Of a stretch of 46,630 nt of DNA, positions 1 through 8,558 are shown one piece after another. The notes under the pieces were generated by a model, which was not told the DNA's origin, searched no databases, and saw only the letters and a list, made by a program, of their open reading frames with translations. The translations under genes and the position numbers were made by a program. The number at the start of each line of letters is the position of its first letter. The first letter of the stretch is position 1. This DNA comes from Odoribacter sp. OttesenSCG-928-L07. GTDB taxonomy: Bacteria > Bacteroidota > Bacteroidia > Bacteroidales > BM520. The stretch spans positions 1 through 46,630 of the forward strand of contig JAJDHA010000007.1 in NCBI GenBank assembly GCA_030265965.1. Reading direction: 5' to 3'.

Positions 1-1050
1 CAAAATCTATCCTATCCTACTTCCGATTTTACAAAAACTCCCAAAGTTGTAATTGACGGAAAAGAATTGATTCCTGCAGGAAATTTTATTGTTACAAGAG
101 CTTCAAAATCTGTAAAAGGGAATTATACTATTGTGCCATTTTTTAATGATTCGGTAAAAAATGATGATGCTTTACAAAGTATTCTGAAACAAGGAGATAA
201 AACAAAGGTTTTACTTACAGACAGATATCATTCTGACTTGCGAAATAAGAATTTTGAGCCTTATGCCGGAACAATAATTGTTTCTAAAAACAATCGCTTG
301 CCATGGGCAATGAGCGATGCCGGAGAATTGAAAGATAATTTTACTGTTTATGTTACTGAAAACGCAATAAATCCATCTGCAAAAAAACTTGAGATTGAAA
401 TTAAAAACAAACATATAAAAAAGTTCAAAACTCGTAATGTTGTCGGATTTATTCCAGGAAAATCTGAAGATGCAAAATACCTTATGATAGGCGCACATTA
501 CGATCACCTCGGTGGTTTTGGGAAAGATATCTACATGCCGGGTGCAAATGATAATTCTACGGGAGTTGCAACTCTTTTGGCAATTGCAAAATATTTGAAA
601 GATGAAAATATTGAACTTGAACATAACTTGCTGATTGTTGCTTTCACAGGCGAAGAAGCAGGATTGTTAGGTTCAAAATTTTTCGCCGACAATCCGCCGA
701 TTCCACTTGAAAAAATAGATTTCTTTATCAATTTCGATATGGTTGGAGGCGGAAGTGCAGGAATAACAGTTGTTCAAGGTGCAGCTTTCCCGGAGGAAAC
801 AAATAAGCTTAAAGAATTGAATGAAAGAAATAATTACTTTCCTGAAATCGTTGTTAAAGGGATAACGTATAACAGCGATCATGCACCTTTGTATGCTAAA
901 AATGTACCTTCGGTATTTATTCATACTCAAGGCAGCGGATTAGTTGAATATCATAATATTTATGATTTGCCCTACAAATATATTTTGGATAGAAGTTGTG
1001 AATTTGTGCAACTTATGGTTGAATTTCTTCAAGAATTAGATAAAAAATAA
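1..1050 (+). CDS. M28-family zinc aminopeptidase/metallopeptidase, 5' end missing
   Basis: The reading frame is open from base 1, so the gene begins left of the window; the TTG at 67 is an internal codon and not the start. The visible 349 residues end in an M28 catalytic domain. The expected co-catalytic zinc ligands are all recognisable: His/Asp in GAHYDHLG, Asp in GANDNSTGVA, the Glu pair in TGEEAGLLGS, Asp in NFDMVGG and a late His in EYHNIYD. M28 enzymes of this kind are usually exported and remove N-terminal residues from peptides. The signal peptide cannot be checked because the N-terminus is off the window. The stop codon is one base before the rsmI ATG, so the two genes are probably cotranscribed. 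Substrate is unknown. The family call is secure. Confidence 0.93.
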   Translation, partial: QNLSYPTSDFTKTPKVVIDGKELIPAGNFIVTRASKSVKGNYTIVPFFNDSVKNDDALQSILKQGDKTKVLLTDRYHSDLRNKNFEPYAGTIIVSKNNRLPWAMSDAGELKDNFTVYVTENAINPSAKKLEIEIKNKHIKKFKTRNVVGFIPGKSEDAKYLMIGAHYDHLGGFGKDIYMPGANDNSTGVATLLAIAKYLKDENIELEHNLLIVAFTGEEAGLLGSKFFADNPPIPLEKIDFFINFDMVGGGSAGITVVQGAAFPEETNKLKELNERNNYFPEIVVKGITYNSDHAPLYAKNVPSVFIHTQGSGLVEYHNIYDLPYKYILDRSCEFVQLMVEFLQELDKK

Positions 1051-1051
1051 T

Positions 1052-1738
1052 ATGCCGAAACTATTTATAGTACCTACACCGATAGGAAATTTGGAAGATA
1101 TAACTCTTAGGGCGATAAACACCTTGAAGAATGCCGATTTTATTCTTGCGGAAGATACGAGAACATCTGGTAACTTGCTTAAACATTATGATATAACAAC
1201 AAAAATGATTGCATTTCATCAGTATAATGAACATTCGGTATTAAATAATATTGTAAATAAAATTAAAACTGTTGAATCGGCATGTCTTATTACAGATGCA
1301 GGAACTCCAGGAATTTCCGATCCGGGTTATTTGCTCGTTCGAGAATGTGTTAAAAATAATATTGATGTAGAATGTCTTCCGGGTGCAACAGCTTTAATTC
1401 CTGCTCTTGTGTGTTCCGGACTCCCTTGCGACAGATTTTATTTCGAAGGATTTCTTCCTCATAAAAAAGGTAGAAATACAAAACTCGAACAATTGAAAAA
1501 CCTTGATCAAACCTTCGTTCTGTATGAGTCGCCGTTTCGACTTGTAAAAACATTAAACCAACTGATGGAGTATCTTGGTGAAGATCGTTATGCAGTTGTT
1601 GCTCGCGAAATAAGCAAGTTGCACGAAGAGTATGTTAGAGGTAGTTTGCGTGAGTTGTGCGAACATTTCAACGACAAAACCGTCAAAGGTGAAATCGTTA
1701 TTGTCGTTGATGGCAAGAATAAAACGGAAACATCGTAG
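1052..1738 (+). CDS. rsmI: 16S rRNA (cytidine1402-2'-O)-methyltransferase RsmI
   Basis: This 228-residue protein belongs to the tetrapyrrole-methylase-like SAM enzymes that 2'-O-methylate C1402 in the decoding centre of 16S rRNA. The N-terminal PTPIGNLEDITLRAI, AEDTRTSGNLLKHY, ITDAGTPGISDPG and CLPGATALIPAL blocks are the characteristic RsmI motifs, and FEGFLPHKKGR follows. It is at the short end for the family because it lacks the C-terminal extension seen in E. coli RsmI, which is common in this phylum. It starts two bases after the M28 peptidase stop. Its TAG stop lies inside the first bases of a dispersed hairpin repeat (1735-1799), so the present C-terminus may have been set by that repeat. 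Confidence 0.96.
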   Translation: MPKLFIVPTPIGNLEDITLRAINTLKNADFILAEDTRTSGNLLKHYDITTKMIAFHQYNEHSVLNNIVNKIKTVESACLITDAGTPGISDPGYLLVRECVKNNIDVECLPGATALIPALVCSGLPCDRFYFEGFLPHKKGRNTKLEQLKNLDQTFVLYESPFRLVKTLNQLMEYLGEDRYAVVAREISKLHEEYVRGSLRELCEHFNDKTVKGEIVIVVDGKNKTETS

Positions 1739-1836
1739 AGACGTTGCGCACAACGTCTCTGTTCGGATAAAACCGATAAAGCCGATAAAATGGATAAATA
1801 AAAATGTAAATAATGAAAATTTTGTCATCCTGTCTA
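1735..1836 (+). repeat. Hairpin plus 9-bp tandem-repeat intergenic element, copy 1
   Basis: A 10-bp perfect stem (AGAGACGTTG at 1737-1746, CAACGTCTCT at 1751-1760) has a CGCA loop. Three bases later come four 9-bp units of the pattern YSGATAAAR (1764-1799). After that, 1814-1836 matches 19 of 23 bases at 11466-11488. A second copy of the hairpin and the 9-mers lies on the minus strand at 12100-12171 in the same order. The element begins within the last codons of rsmI and supplies its TAG stop. There is no U-tract directly after the stem, so a simple intrinsic terminator is not the obvious explanation. Confidence 0.85.
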
Positions 1837-1861
1837 TAAAAATCTTTAAAAATTAAATAAA

Positions 1862-2953
1862 ATGAAAAAAATCTTATTAGGAATAATGATAGCAGTGATT
1901 TTTGCATCATGTTCAACAAAAAATGAATACGTAATAACAGGTAATTTAATTAATGCCGAAAAGGTTTATATCCTCGAAAGAGTTGAAAGAGAATATGTTG
2001 TAATGCAAGAAACGGATATAGTAAACGGACAGTTTACAATAAAAGGCTTTGTGGAAACACCAAAGTTTGTGTATCTTGCTTTTGTTACAGACAAACCAGC
2101 AAAATCTTTCTTTTTGGAAAATTCTAACATAACAATTAGCGGCGACAGGAATTTGCCCGGAGAAATTGTAATAATAGGATCTAAAACCAATGATTTATAC
2201 CTTTCATATATTGAATCAAATGAAGTGTTTGAAGAAGAACAAGAAGCACTATATAATAAATTTGTTGAATTGTCGGAAGCTGAGGGAAATGAAGATGAAT
2301 TGGATGAAATAGGAGAGAAGTATGAAGAAATAGATAATCAAAAGAAACAATTAATCCTTGATTTTGCAGCAAAAAATCCGACTTCAGCAGTTTCAACATT
2401 TTTGGTTTTTAGAAATTCTTATAAATTCGATGCAGTTGAAATAAATGAAGCTTTTAATAAATTAGCTGGAGAGGCTAAAGAATATTCAGAATACGCGCTT
2501 TTGGCAGATTATATTCAAAAACTTAATAATGTTGCAGTTGGTAAAAAGTTTGTAGATTTTACCATGAACGATATTGAAGGAAATCCGGTAAAATTATCAA
2601 GTCTTGTAGGCAATGGCTATTTGCTTGTAGATTTTTGGGCATCATGGTGCGGACCTTGCAGGCAAGAAAATCCAAATGTTGTTAAGGCATACAATACATA
2701 TAAAGATAAAGGTTTCGATATTCTTGGAGTTTCTTTAGATAGAACAAAAGATGCTTGGGTAAAAGCAATTGAAGATGATGGTCTAACATGGCATCATGTA
2801 TCAGATTTAAAGTATTGGGATAATGAAGCATCTAACCTTTACGCAGTTCGTTCAATTCCTTCAAACGTAATCATTGATAAAGATGGCGTTATCGTCAAGA
2901 AAAATGTTATGGGTGAAGATTTAATAGAGTTTTTAGAAAGTGTTTTGGAATAA
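1862..2953 (+). CDS. TlpA-like thiol-disulfide lipoprotein with DUF4369 domain
   Basis: The 363-residue protein starts with a lipoprotein signal peptide ending in FAS-Cys17, so it should be anchored to a membrane on the periplasmic side or at the outer membrane. Residues about 24-110 resemble DUF4369 (ITGNLINAEKVYILE start). An acidic helical linker follows at about 120-170. A thioredoxin/AhpC-TSA (TlpA) domain occupies about 225-363, with the redox pair Cys263-Gly-Pro-Cys266 inside FWASWCGPC and a cis-proline segment RSIPSNVIIDKDG. This layout is abundant in Bacteroidota, where such proteins are thought to reduce periplasmic disulfides; the partner is unknown. The stop codon overlaps the next start by one base (TAATG), implying translational coupling with the glycosyltransferase. 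Confidence 0.93.
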   Translation: MKKILLGIMIAVIFASCSTKNEYVITGNLINAEKVYILERVEREYVVMQETDIVNGQFTIKGFVETPKFVYLAFVTDKPAKSFFLENSNITISGDRNLPGEIVIIGSKTNDLYLSYIESNEVFEEEQEALYNKFVELSEAEGNEDELDEIGEKYEEIDNQKKQLILDFAAKNPTSAVSTFLVFRNSYKFDAVEINEAFNKLAGEAKEYSEYALLADYIQKLNNVAVGKKFVDFTMNDIEGNPVKLSSLVGNGYLLVDFWASWCGPCRQENPNVVKAYNTYKDKGFDILGVSLDRTKDAWVKAIEDDGLTWHHVSDLKYWDNEASNLYAVRSIPSNVIIDKDGVIVKKNVMGEDLIEFLESVLE

Positions 2954-4083
2954 TGAGGATTGGCGTAAACACAAGATTATTGCTTTCCGGTCGATTAGAA
3001 GGTATCGGGATGGTTACTAATGAAATTCTTAAAAGAATAACCAAAAATCATCCCGAACATCAATTTTTTTTCTTCTTTGACAGACCGTATTCTGAAGAAT
3101 TTATTTTTTCTGATAATGTTACGCCTGTTGTTGTTCATCCACAAGCGCGCACAAACATATTGTGGTATCTGTTTTTTGAATGGGGAATACCTCGAGCTTT
3201 GAAAAAATATAAGATAGATGCTTTTATTTCTACTGATGGCTGGGTGTCGCTCAAAACAAAAGTTCCTACTTTAAATGTTGTCCATGATCTTAACTTTGTT
3301 CATTATCCTGAATTTTTTACTACAAAGAAAGCTTTGGCATATTACAATAAATATACTCCAAAATATATTAAACGCTCGGATAGAATTATCGCTGTTTCTG
3401 AATATACAAAACAAGATGTTATTAATGTTTATGGCGCTGATGAAAATTTAATTGACGTAGTATATAATGCAGCATCAAATTGTTGCTTTTCACTTAGCCA
3501 AAACGAGCAAGAGACTATTCGGAACAAATATTCTGCTGGCGATAAATATTTTATATATGTAGGCACTTTCTACAAAAGAAAAAATCTTGCTAATCTTTTA
3601 CGTGCCTTTGATAAATATAAATCAATGTCGTCGGATAGCAATAAACTGATGATTGTCGGTAATAGAAAAACTACCAACGACGAAATTGAAGATACATATA
3701 ATAATATGTTGCATAAAGATAGCGTTATATTTACCGGATATCTGCCGCAAGATGAGTTGAATAAGGTAGTTGCTTCATCAATCGCGCAGGTTTATGTTTC
3801 AATTTTCGAAGGATTTGGTATTCCAATCGTTGAAGCATTTAACGCTGAAACGGCTGTAATTACTTCTAACACAACATCAATGCCTGAGGTTGCAGGAGAT
3901 GCAGCCCTTATTGTTGACCCGTACAATGTTGATGAAATTGCAAATGCGATGCTAACAATTAGTAATGATGAGAATCTTCGCCAGCAGTTGATTGAAAAAG
4001 GTCGACAAAGACGAAGTTTGTTCGATTGGGATAAAAGTGCAGAGAAATTTTGGAGTTCTTTTGAGAAGATGATGTTAATTTAG
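2953..4083 (+). CDS. GT4-family glycosyltransferase
   Basis: This 376-residue GT-B fold enzyme has an N-terminal acceptor-side domain (opening MRIGVNTRLLLSGRLEGIG, a long Phe run at about 37-41) and a C-terminal nucleotide-sugar domain. The latter carries FIYVGTFYKRKNL, FTGYLPQDEL and the E-x7-E motif EGFGIPIVEAF. It would transfer a sugar from an activated donor to an envelope polysaccharide, lipid or protein acceptor. Neither donor nor acceptor can be read from the sequence. The start codon overlaps the preceding stop by one base, and an MltD-type lytic transglycosylase follows 10 bases later, so it sits in a run of envelope genes. There is no transmembrane segment. Confidence 0.93.
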   Translation: MRIGVNTRLLLSGRLEGIGMVTNEILKRITKNHPEHQFFFFFDRPYSEEFIFSDNVTPVVVHPQARTNILWYLFFEWGIPRALKKYKIDAFISTDGWVSLKTKVPTLNVVHDLNFVHYPEFFTTKKALAYYNKYTPKYIKRSDRIIAVSEYTKQDVINVYGADENLIDVVYNAASNCCFSLSQNEQETIRNKYSAGDKYFIYVGTFYKRKNLANLLRAFDKYKSMSSDSNKLMIVGNRKTTNDEIEDTYNNMLHKDSVIFTGYLPQDELNKVVASSIAQVYVSIFEGFGIPIVEAFNAETAVITSNTTSMPEVAGDAALIVDPYNVDEIANAMLTISNDENLRQQLIEKGRQRRSLFDWDKSAEKFWSSFEKMMLI

Positions 4084-4093
4084 AAATTTAGAA

Positions 4094-5452
4094 ATGAAGA
4101 AATTTAGAATATTATACTTATTGTTTTTGTTGTTAATTAATGTTCAACTATATGGTGGTGAACCGGATTCTGTTTTTATTAAAGTTCCAAATGAAATTTT
4201 TAATAACTTTCCTGAGAACGAAAATTTACTTAATGAATTAGCAAAGTATCAAATATCTCCTGATTCTATTGTTAGTGACTCAACTCTTGCGGAATACGAT
4301 GTGTACGACTTGCTGGATAATTTGTTGAACGAACTTTTGAATGCAAGAATAAATTTTACAACGGATGTAGAACAACTAAATATCTACAATTTCGAACCTA
4401 ATTATATTCCCGTCTGGAGCGATTCGGTATATGTCGAAAGAATGCAATGTATTAATCTGCAAACACCTATCGAACTTGTTTATAATAAGGAAGTTCAACA
4501 TTATATTAATGCTTATGCAGTAAAACGAAGAGCAACAACATCTAAAATGCTTGGATTAGCTGAACTATATTTTCCAATTTTTGAAGAAGCACTCGATAGA
4601 CATGGATTACCTTTGGAATTAAAGTATCTTCCTGTTGTTGAGTCTGCGCTAAATCCTATTGCAGGTTCGCGCGCAGGAGCAAAAGGTCTGTGGCAATTTA
4701 TGTATGGTACCGGAAAATTATACGGACTAAAACAAACATCTTATATTGATGATAGATTCGATCCGTACAAATCTACAGAAGCAGCTTGTCAACATTTAAA
4801 AGATCTTTATAATATTTATGACGACTGGTTAATGGCGCTCGCTGCATACAATTCAGGTGTGGGAAATGTAAATAAAGCAATAAGACGTGCCGGCGGAAAA
4901 AAAAATTATTGGCTTATTTGGCCTTATCTCCCGCGCGAAACTCGTGGTTATGTGCCGGCTTTCTCAGCAGTAGTGTATATTATGAATTATCATATCGAAC
5001 ATAATATTTATCCGACTGAACCTACTTTGCTCGCTCATGAAACAGATACCGTGATGATTAATGAAGTTCTGTCTTTTGAACAAATTAATGAAATGATCGG
5101 AACTCCTATAGAAATAATCAGATTTCTGAATCCTGCTTATAAAATGGATATTATTCCTGCAACACCAACTCAAGCTTATCCACTGAAACTTCCAACAAAA
5201 GATTTGCTCGATTTTATCTCAAAAGAAGATGAAATATTTGCTCATAAAACAAAATCAGGACTCTATAAAGAGAAAATGCAAGCTGAAATTAAGAAAGCCT
5301 CAGAAGCAAATGTGCATATCGTAAAAAAAGGCGAGAATCTTAGCCTTATCGCAAAAAAATATCATACATCAGTAAGCAAAATTAAAAATTGGAATAAGTT
5401 GAAGTCTGATAATCTGAAAATTGGACAAAAATTAGTTATTTATCCGGGTTAA
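4094..5452 (+). CDS. MltD-like lytic murein transglycosylase with LysM domain
   Basis: The 452-residue protein has a signal peptide (MKKFRILYLLFLLLINVQL) and a lineage-specific N-terminal region. An SLT lysozyme-like domain follows at about 155-300, with catalytic Glu183 in LPVVESALNP and the family block AGSRAGAKGLWQFMYGTG, then YDDWLMALAAYNSGVGNV. A single C-terminal LysM peptidoglycan-binding module covers about 408-452 (HIVKKGENLSLIAKKYHTS). Enzymes of this type cleave the MurNAc-GlcNAc bond to a 1,6-anhydro product during cell-wall remodelling. It lies two bases upstream of the D-Ala-D-Ala ligase gene, an arrangement consistent with a peptidoglycan role. One LysM is visible; E. coli MltD has two. 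Confidence 0.93.
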   Translation: MKKFRILYLLFLLLINVQLYGGEPDSVFIKVPNEIFNNFPENENLLNELAKYQISPDSIVSDSTLAEYDVYDLLDNLLNELLNARINFTTDVEQLNIYNFEPNYIPVWSDSVYVERMQCINLQTPIELVYNKEVQHYINAYAVKRRATTSKMLGLAELYFPIFEEALDRHGLPLELKYLPVVESALNPIAGSRAGAKGLWQFMYGTGKLYGLKQTSYIDDRFDPYKSTEAACQHLKDLYNIYDDWLMALAAYNSGVGNVNKAIRRAGGKKNYWLIWPYLPRETRGYVPAFSAVVYIMNYHIEHNIYPTEPTLLAHETDTVMINEVLSFEQINEMIGTPIEIIRFLNPAYKMDIIPATPTQAYPLKLPTKDLLDFISKEDEIFAHKTKSGLYKEKMQAEIKKASEANVHIVKKGENLSLIAKKYHTSVSKIKNWNKLKSDNLKIGQKLVIYPG

Positions 5453-5454
5453 TA

Positions 5455-6426
5455 ATGAAGAAAAAAAATGTTGCCTTGCTTTTAGGCGGTTATTCGGGAG
5501 AATATGAAATCTCCCTCAAAAGCGGAAAAAACATTATCGAAAATATTGATAAAGAAAAATTTAATATTTATCCGATAATCATTGAGAAGTCCTCGTGGTA
5601 TTTTGCCGATAAAAATATTGAAATTGACAAATCCGACTTCTCCCTAAATATTGATGGTGAAAAAGTTAGCTTCGATGTTGTATATCCTATGATACACGGA
5701 ACTCCCGGCGAAGATGGAAAATTATTGGCATATTTCGATTTGCTGAATATTCCTTATGTTGGTTGCAATATGTTTGAAGCATCTGTGACTTTTAATAAAT
5801 TCTATTGTAAATCAATTGTTTCGTCTCTCGGAGTGCCGGTTGCAAAATCGTATTTTTTAACTCAAAAGAATTATTATCCGCAAGAGGAAATTATTGAAAA
5901 ACTTGGAGTCCCTTGTTTTGTGAAACCGAATAAAAACGGTTCCAGCGTCGGAATATCAAAAGTTCATAATGCCGACGAAATAATCAATGCTATAGATAAT
6001 GCTTTCAAAGAAGATGATGAGGTTCTGATTGAAGAATTTCTTTCAGGTCGAGAACTTACATGCGGCGCATATAGAAATGGCGAAACCATGAATATTCTTC
6101 CAATTACAGAAGTTGTGCCAAAAAAAGAATTCTTCGATTTTGAAGCAAAATATCAAACTTCACTTTCAGAAGAAATAACACCTGCAAATATTGATGAAGA
6201 AACGGCAATTGCTATTTCAACATATACAAACTTGATTTATAATATGCTTAATTGTAAAGGCGTAATACGAGTAGATTATATTGTTAATGAGAATAATATT
6301 TATTTTCTCGAAGTAAATGCGGCGCCGGGAATGTCAGTGTTGAGCATCATTCCGCAACAATTAAAGGAATATGGTGTCGAACTGAAAGATTTTATAACAA
6401 TGTTGATAGAACAAGCGTTAACCTAA
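5455..6426 (+). CDS. ddl: D-alanine--D-alanine ligase
   Basis: At 323 residues it has the usual length of an ATP-grasp D-Ala:D-Ala ligase, the cytosolic enzyme that makes the terminal dipeptide of peptidoglycan precursors. Recognisable blocks are VALLLGGYSGEYEISLKSG at the N-terminus, HGTPGEDGKLLAYFDLLNIP, CFVKPNKNGSSVGISKV (ATP-grasp), EEFLSGRELTCG, the metal-binding GVIRVDYIV and FLEVNAAPGMS. The start is two bases after the transglycosylase stop. Both genes act on the cell wall and probably share a transcript. Downstream, 131 bases without a gene carry two dispersed repeats. Confidence 0.97.
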   Translation: MKKKNVALLLGGYSGEYEISLKSGKNIIENIDKEKFNIYPIIIEKSSWYFADKNIEIDKSDFSLNIDGEKVSFDVVYPMIHGTPGEDGKLLAYFDLLNIPYVGCNMFEASVTFNKFYCKSIVSSLGVPVAKSYFLTQKNYYPQEEIIEKLGVPCFVKPNKNGSSVGISKVHNADEIINAIDNAFKEDDEVLIEEFLSGRELTCGAYRNGETMNILPITEVVPKKEFFDFEAKYQTSLSEEITPANIDEETAIAISTYTNLIYNMLNCKGVIRVDYIVNENNIYFLEVNAAPGMSVLSIIPQQLKEYGVELKDFITMLIEQALT

Positions 6427-6457
6427 AAATCTCCAAAAGTGGACTTGGTAAACTCGT

Positions 6458-6498
6458 GATTGTCCCGTCATTGCGAGGAACGAAGTGACGAAGCAATC
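6458..6498. repeat. Dispersed GTCATTGCGAGG...GAAGCAATC repeat
   Basis: The stretch has outer inverted arms GATTG (6458-6462) and CAATC (6494-6498) and inner arms CGTCA and TGACG, forming a nested imperfect hairpin. The core CGTCATTGCGAGGAACGAAG resembles a short palindromic repeat that I recognise from intergenic regions of very different bacteria. It lies between ddl and pssA, inside the only longer gap of this gene block. Function is unknown. Confidence 0.75.
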
Positions 6499-6516
6499 AA
6501 GAAATTAAATATTATC

Positions 6517-6541
6517 CACGGGTAAGCATAGCGAACCCGTG
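6517..6541. repeat. CACGGGT/ACCCGTG hairpin repeat
   Basis: Seven-base perfect inverted arms CACGGGT (6517-6523) and ACCCGTG (6535-6541) enclose AAGCATAGCGA. This resembles a short hairpin repeat seen between genes in Bacteroidota, which is my recollection and not a search result. It ends 16 bases before the pssA start and could affect that gene's leader. No TAnnTTTG box is visible in this gap. Confidence 0.6.
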
Positions 6542-6557
6542 AAATACAAAAACAAAC

Positions 6558-7298
6558 ATGAAAAAAATAAAAAACTCAATACCAAACATCCTCACCGCAA
6601 TGAATTTATTTTGCGGAGTCATCGGGATTATAGTAGCATTACATTTCTCAATGCCAAAAATTGCTTGCTACATTATGTTTGCAGCTGCAGCTTTTGATCT
6701 ATTTGATGGACTTGCGGCGCGACTGCTTAATGCTCAATCTAAAATTGGGAAAGAGCTGGACTCATTGAGCGACATTGTATCTTTTGGAGTTCTGCCGGCT
6801 GTATTAATGTTTCATCTTATGTCAACAATTGATGCAACAAAGATGACATCATTATTGCTTTTTGGTGGAAGTGATAAATATATGCTGCTGCTTCCTTTGA
6901 TATCAGTTATCTTTCCTATTGCAGTAGCATTCCGACTTGCAAAATATAACATTGAAGAGCAAAATGTATCTGTATTTTCAGGATTATCTTGCCCTATAGC
7001 GGCGTTCTTTGTTGTTGCAATAATGCTGAACTCACATACAATGCCGATTCTTCAGTCAATAAACTTAATTTGGGCATTCGTAATTTTAGGATTAATTTTA
7101 ATTGTTCTGAGCTTGTTAATGGTGTCTAAAATTAAATTTTTAACATTTAAGTTCACATCATTCAGCTTTAAAAATAACTATTTAACATATATCTTCCTAT
7201 TGATTTCCTTGTTGTTAATAATCTTTTTGGGATTAAACAATTCATTAATATGGATTTTATTTGTTTACATATTAATTTCTATTATCTTTGCTAAATAA
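6558..7298 (+). CDS. pssA: CDP-diacylglycerol--serine O-phosphatidyltransferase
   Basis: The 246-residue integral membrane protein has about seven hydrophobic segments and a complete CDP-alcohol phosphotransferase motif D50-G51-x2-A54-R55-x8-G64-x3-D68-x3-D72 (FDGLAARLL...KELDSLSD). With the SDIVSFGVLPA continuation it fits the phosphatidylserine synthase branch. The reaction is CDP-diacylglycerol + L-serine to phosphatidylserine + CMP, the first step towards phosphatidylethanolamine. The partner decarboxylase (psd) is not next to it. The very hydrophobic C-terminal third (about 165-246) has no charged motif. An efflux adaptor gene begins 11 bases downstream. Confidence 0.93.
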   Translation: MKKIKNSIPNILTAMNLFCGVIGIIVALHFSMPKIACYIMFAAAAFDLFDGLAARLLNAQSKIGKELDSLSDIVSFGVLPAVLMFHLMSTIDATKMTSLLLFGGSDKYMLLLPLISVIFPIAVAFRLAKYNIEEQNVSVFSGLSCPIAAFFVVAIMLNSHTMPILQSINLIWAFVILGLILIVLSLLMVSKIKFLTFKFTSFSFKNNYLTYIFLLISLLLIIFLGLNNSLIWILFVYILISIIFAK

Positions 7299-7309
7299 AT
7301 TTTTTATAA

Positions 7310-8542
7310 GTGAAAAGGAAGTATTATTATTTAATAGCCGTTGTTGTAGTAGTCGGAGTAATTATTTGGTTAATAAGTCGCGATAGTAATACAACAATGG
7401 AAAATTTTGTTATCCCCGTAAAATCGGGAGATTTCAATATTGATGTAGTAACAACAGGAGAACTCGAAGCTAAAAATTCGGAAAAAATCATGGGACCTAC
7501 CGATGCACGTAATTTCAGATTGTGGAATCTTACAATTGAAAATATGGTCGCCGACGGAACTGTGGTGGATTCAGGTCAATGGGTGGCTTCCCTTAGTAAA
7601 TCCGAAATTACTAATTCTTTAAAAGATATAGAAGATACTTATGAGCAAAATCTTACTACCTATACTAAGACTATGCTTGATACTTCTATGACTTTGCGTA
7701 ACGCTCGAGATGAATTGATTAATTTGAAATATTCGGTTGAAGAAGCAAAAATTACTCTTGCACAATCGAAATTTGAGCCGCCGGCAACTATTAGACAATA
7801 TGAAATAAATCTTGATAAAGCGCAAAGATCATTAGATCAGTCGATAGAAAATTATGATTTGAAATATCAAACCGCTCTTGCTAATATGCAGGAAATTACA
7901 GCAACAAAAAATAAAACAGAAAGAAGATTAGAACAAATTAATGATATCATAAAACAATTTACAATATTTGCTCCTAAATCAGGAATGCTTGTGTATAGAA
8001 AAGATTGGGATGGCTCGAAGATTGGAATTGGCTCGCAAATAAGTACTTGGGATCCGATAGTTGCAGAATTGCCGGATCTTACAAAAATGATTAGCAAAAC
8101 TTATGTCAACGAAGTAGATGTCAGCAAAGTAAAAAAAGGTCAAAACGTTGGCGTAACAGTTGAAGCCTTTCCGGAGAAAATCTTTACCGGTTTGGTTGAA
8201 TCTGTCGCAAATATAGGAGAACAAGTATCAGGATCAAATGCAAAAGTTTTTGAAGTCATTATCACAGTTAATGAATATGATTCAATTCTTAGACCTGCAA
8301 TGACAACGGTTAATTATATTAATACCGATAAAATATCCGATGTGTTGTTTATCCCTATTGAATGTGTTTATAATGAGAATGGAGTTCCCTTTGTTTATAC
8401 AACAAGCGGCAATAAACAAGAAGTTAAACTCGGTAAAAGCAACGAAAACGAAATCATTGTTTTAGAGGGATTATCAGAGAATGATAAAATTTATTTACTT
8501 CCGCCGGAAGGCTCAGAAAAGAAAACGATAAAAACATTGTAA
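7310..8542 (+). CDS. MacA/HlyD-type periplasmic efflux adaptor
   Basis: The GTG start opens a 410-residue protein with an N-terminal membrane anchor (YYYLIAVVVVVGVIIWLIS). A first lipoyl/barrel half (VVTTGELEAKNSEKI) is followed by a helical hairpin at about 105-220 and a return strand containing FAPKSGMLVYRKDWDGSKIG. The beta-barrel region is at about 270-340 (VNEVDVSKVKKGQNVGV). Such adaptors bridge an inner-membrane ABC permease to a TolC-type channel. That is what the next two genes encode, and the three should work as one exporter. A cargo cannot be inferred. No ATG is near the GTG that would preserve the membrane anchor. Confidence 0.92.
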   Translation: MKRKYYYLIAVVVVVGVIIWLISRDSNTTMENFVIPVKSGDFNIDVVTTGELEAKNSEKIMGPTDARNFRLWNLTIENMVADGTVVDSGQWVASLSKSEITNSLKDIEDTYEQNLTTYTKTMLDTSMTLRNARDELINLKYSVEEAKITLAQSKFEPPATIRQYEINLDKAQRSLDQSIENYDLKYQTALANMQEITATKNKTERRLEQINDIIKQFTIFAPKSGMLVYRKDWDGSKIGIGSQISTWDPIVAELPDLTKMISKTYVNEVDVSKVKKGQNVGVTVEAFPEKIFTGLVESVANIGEQVSGSNAKVFEVIITVNEYDSILRPAMTTVNYINTDKISDVLFIPIECVYNENGVPFVYTTSGNKQEVKLGKSNENEIIVLEGLSENDKIYLLPPEGSEKKTIKTL

Positions 8543-8558
8543 TGAGTCCTAAAAACAC

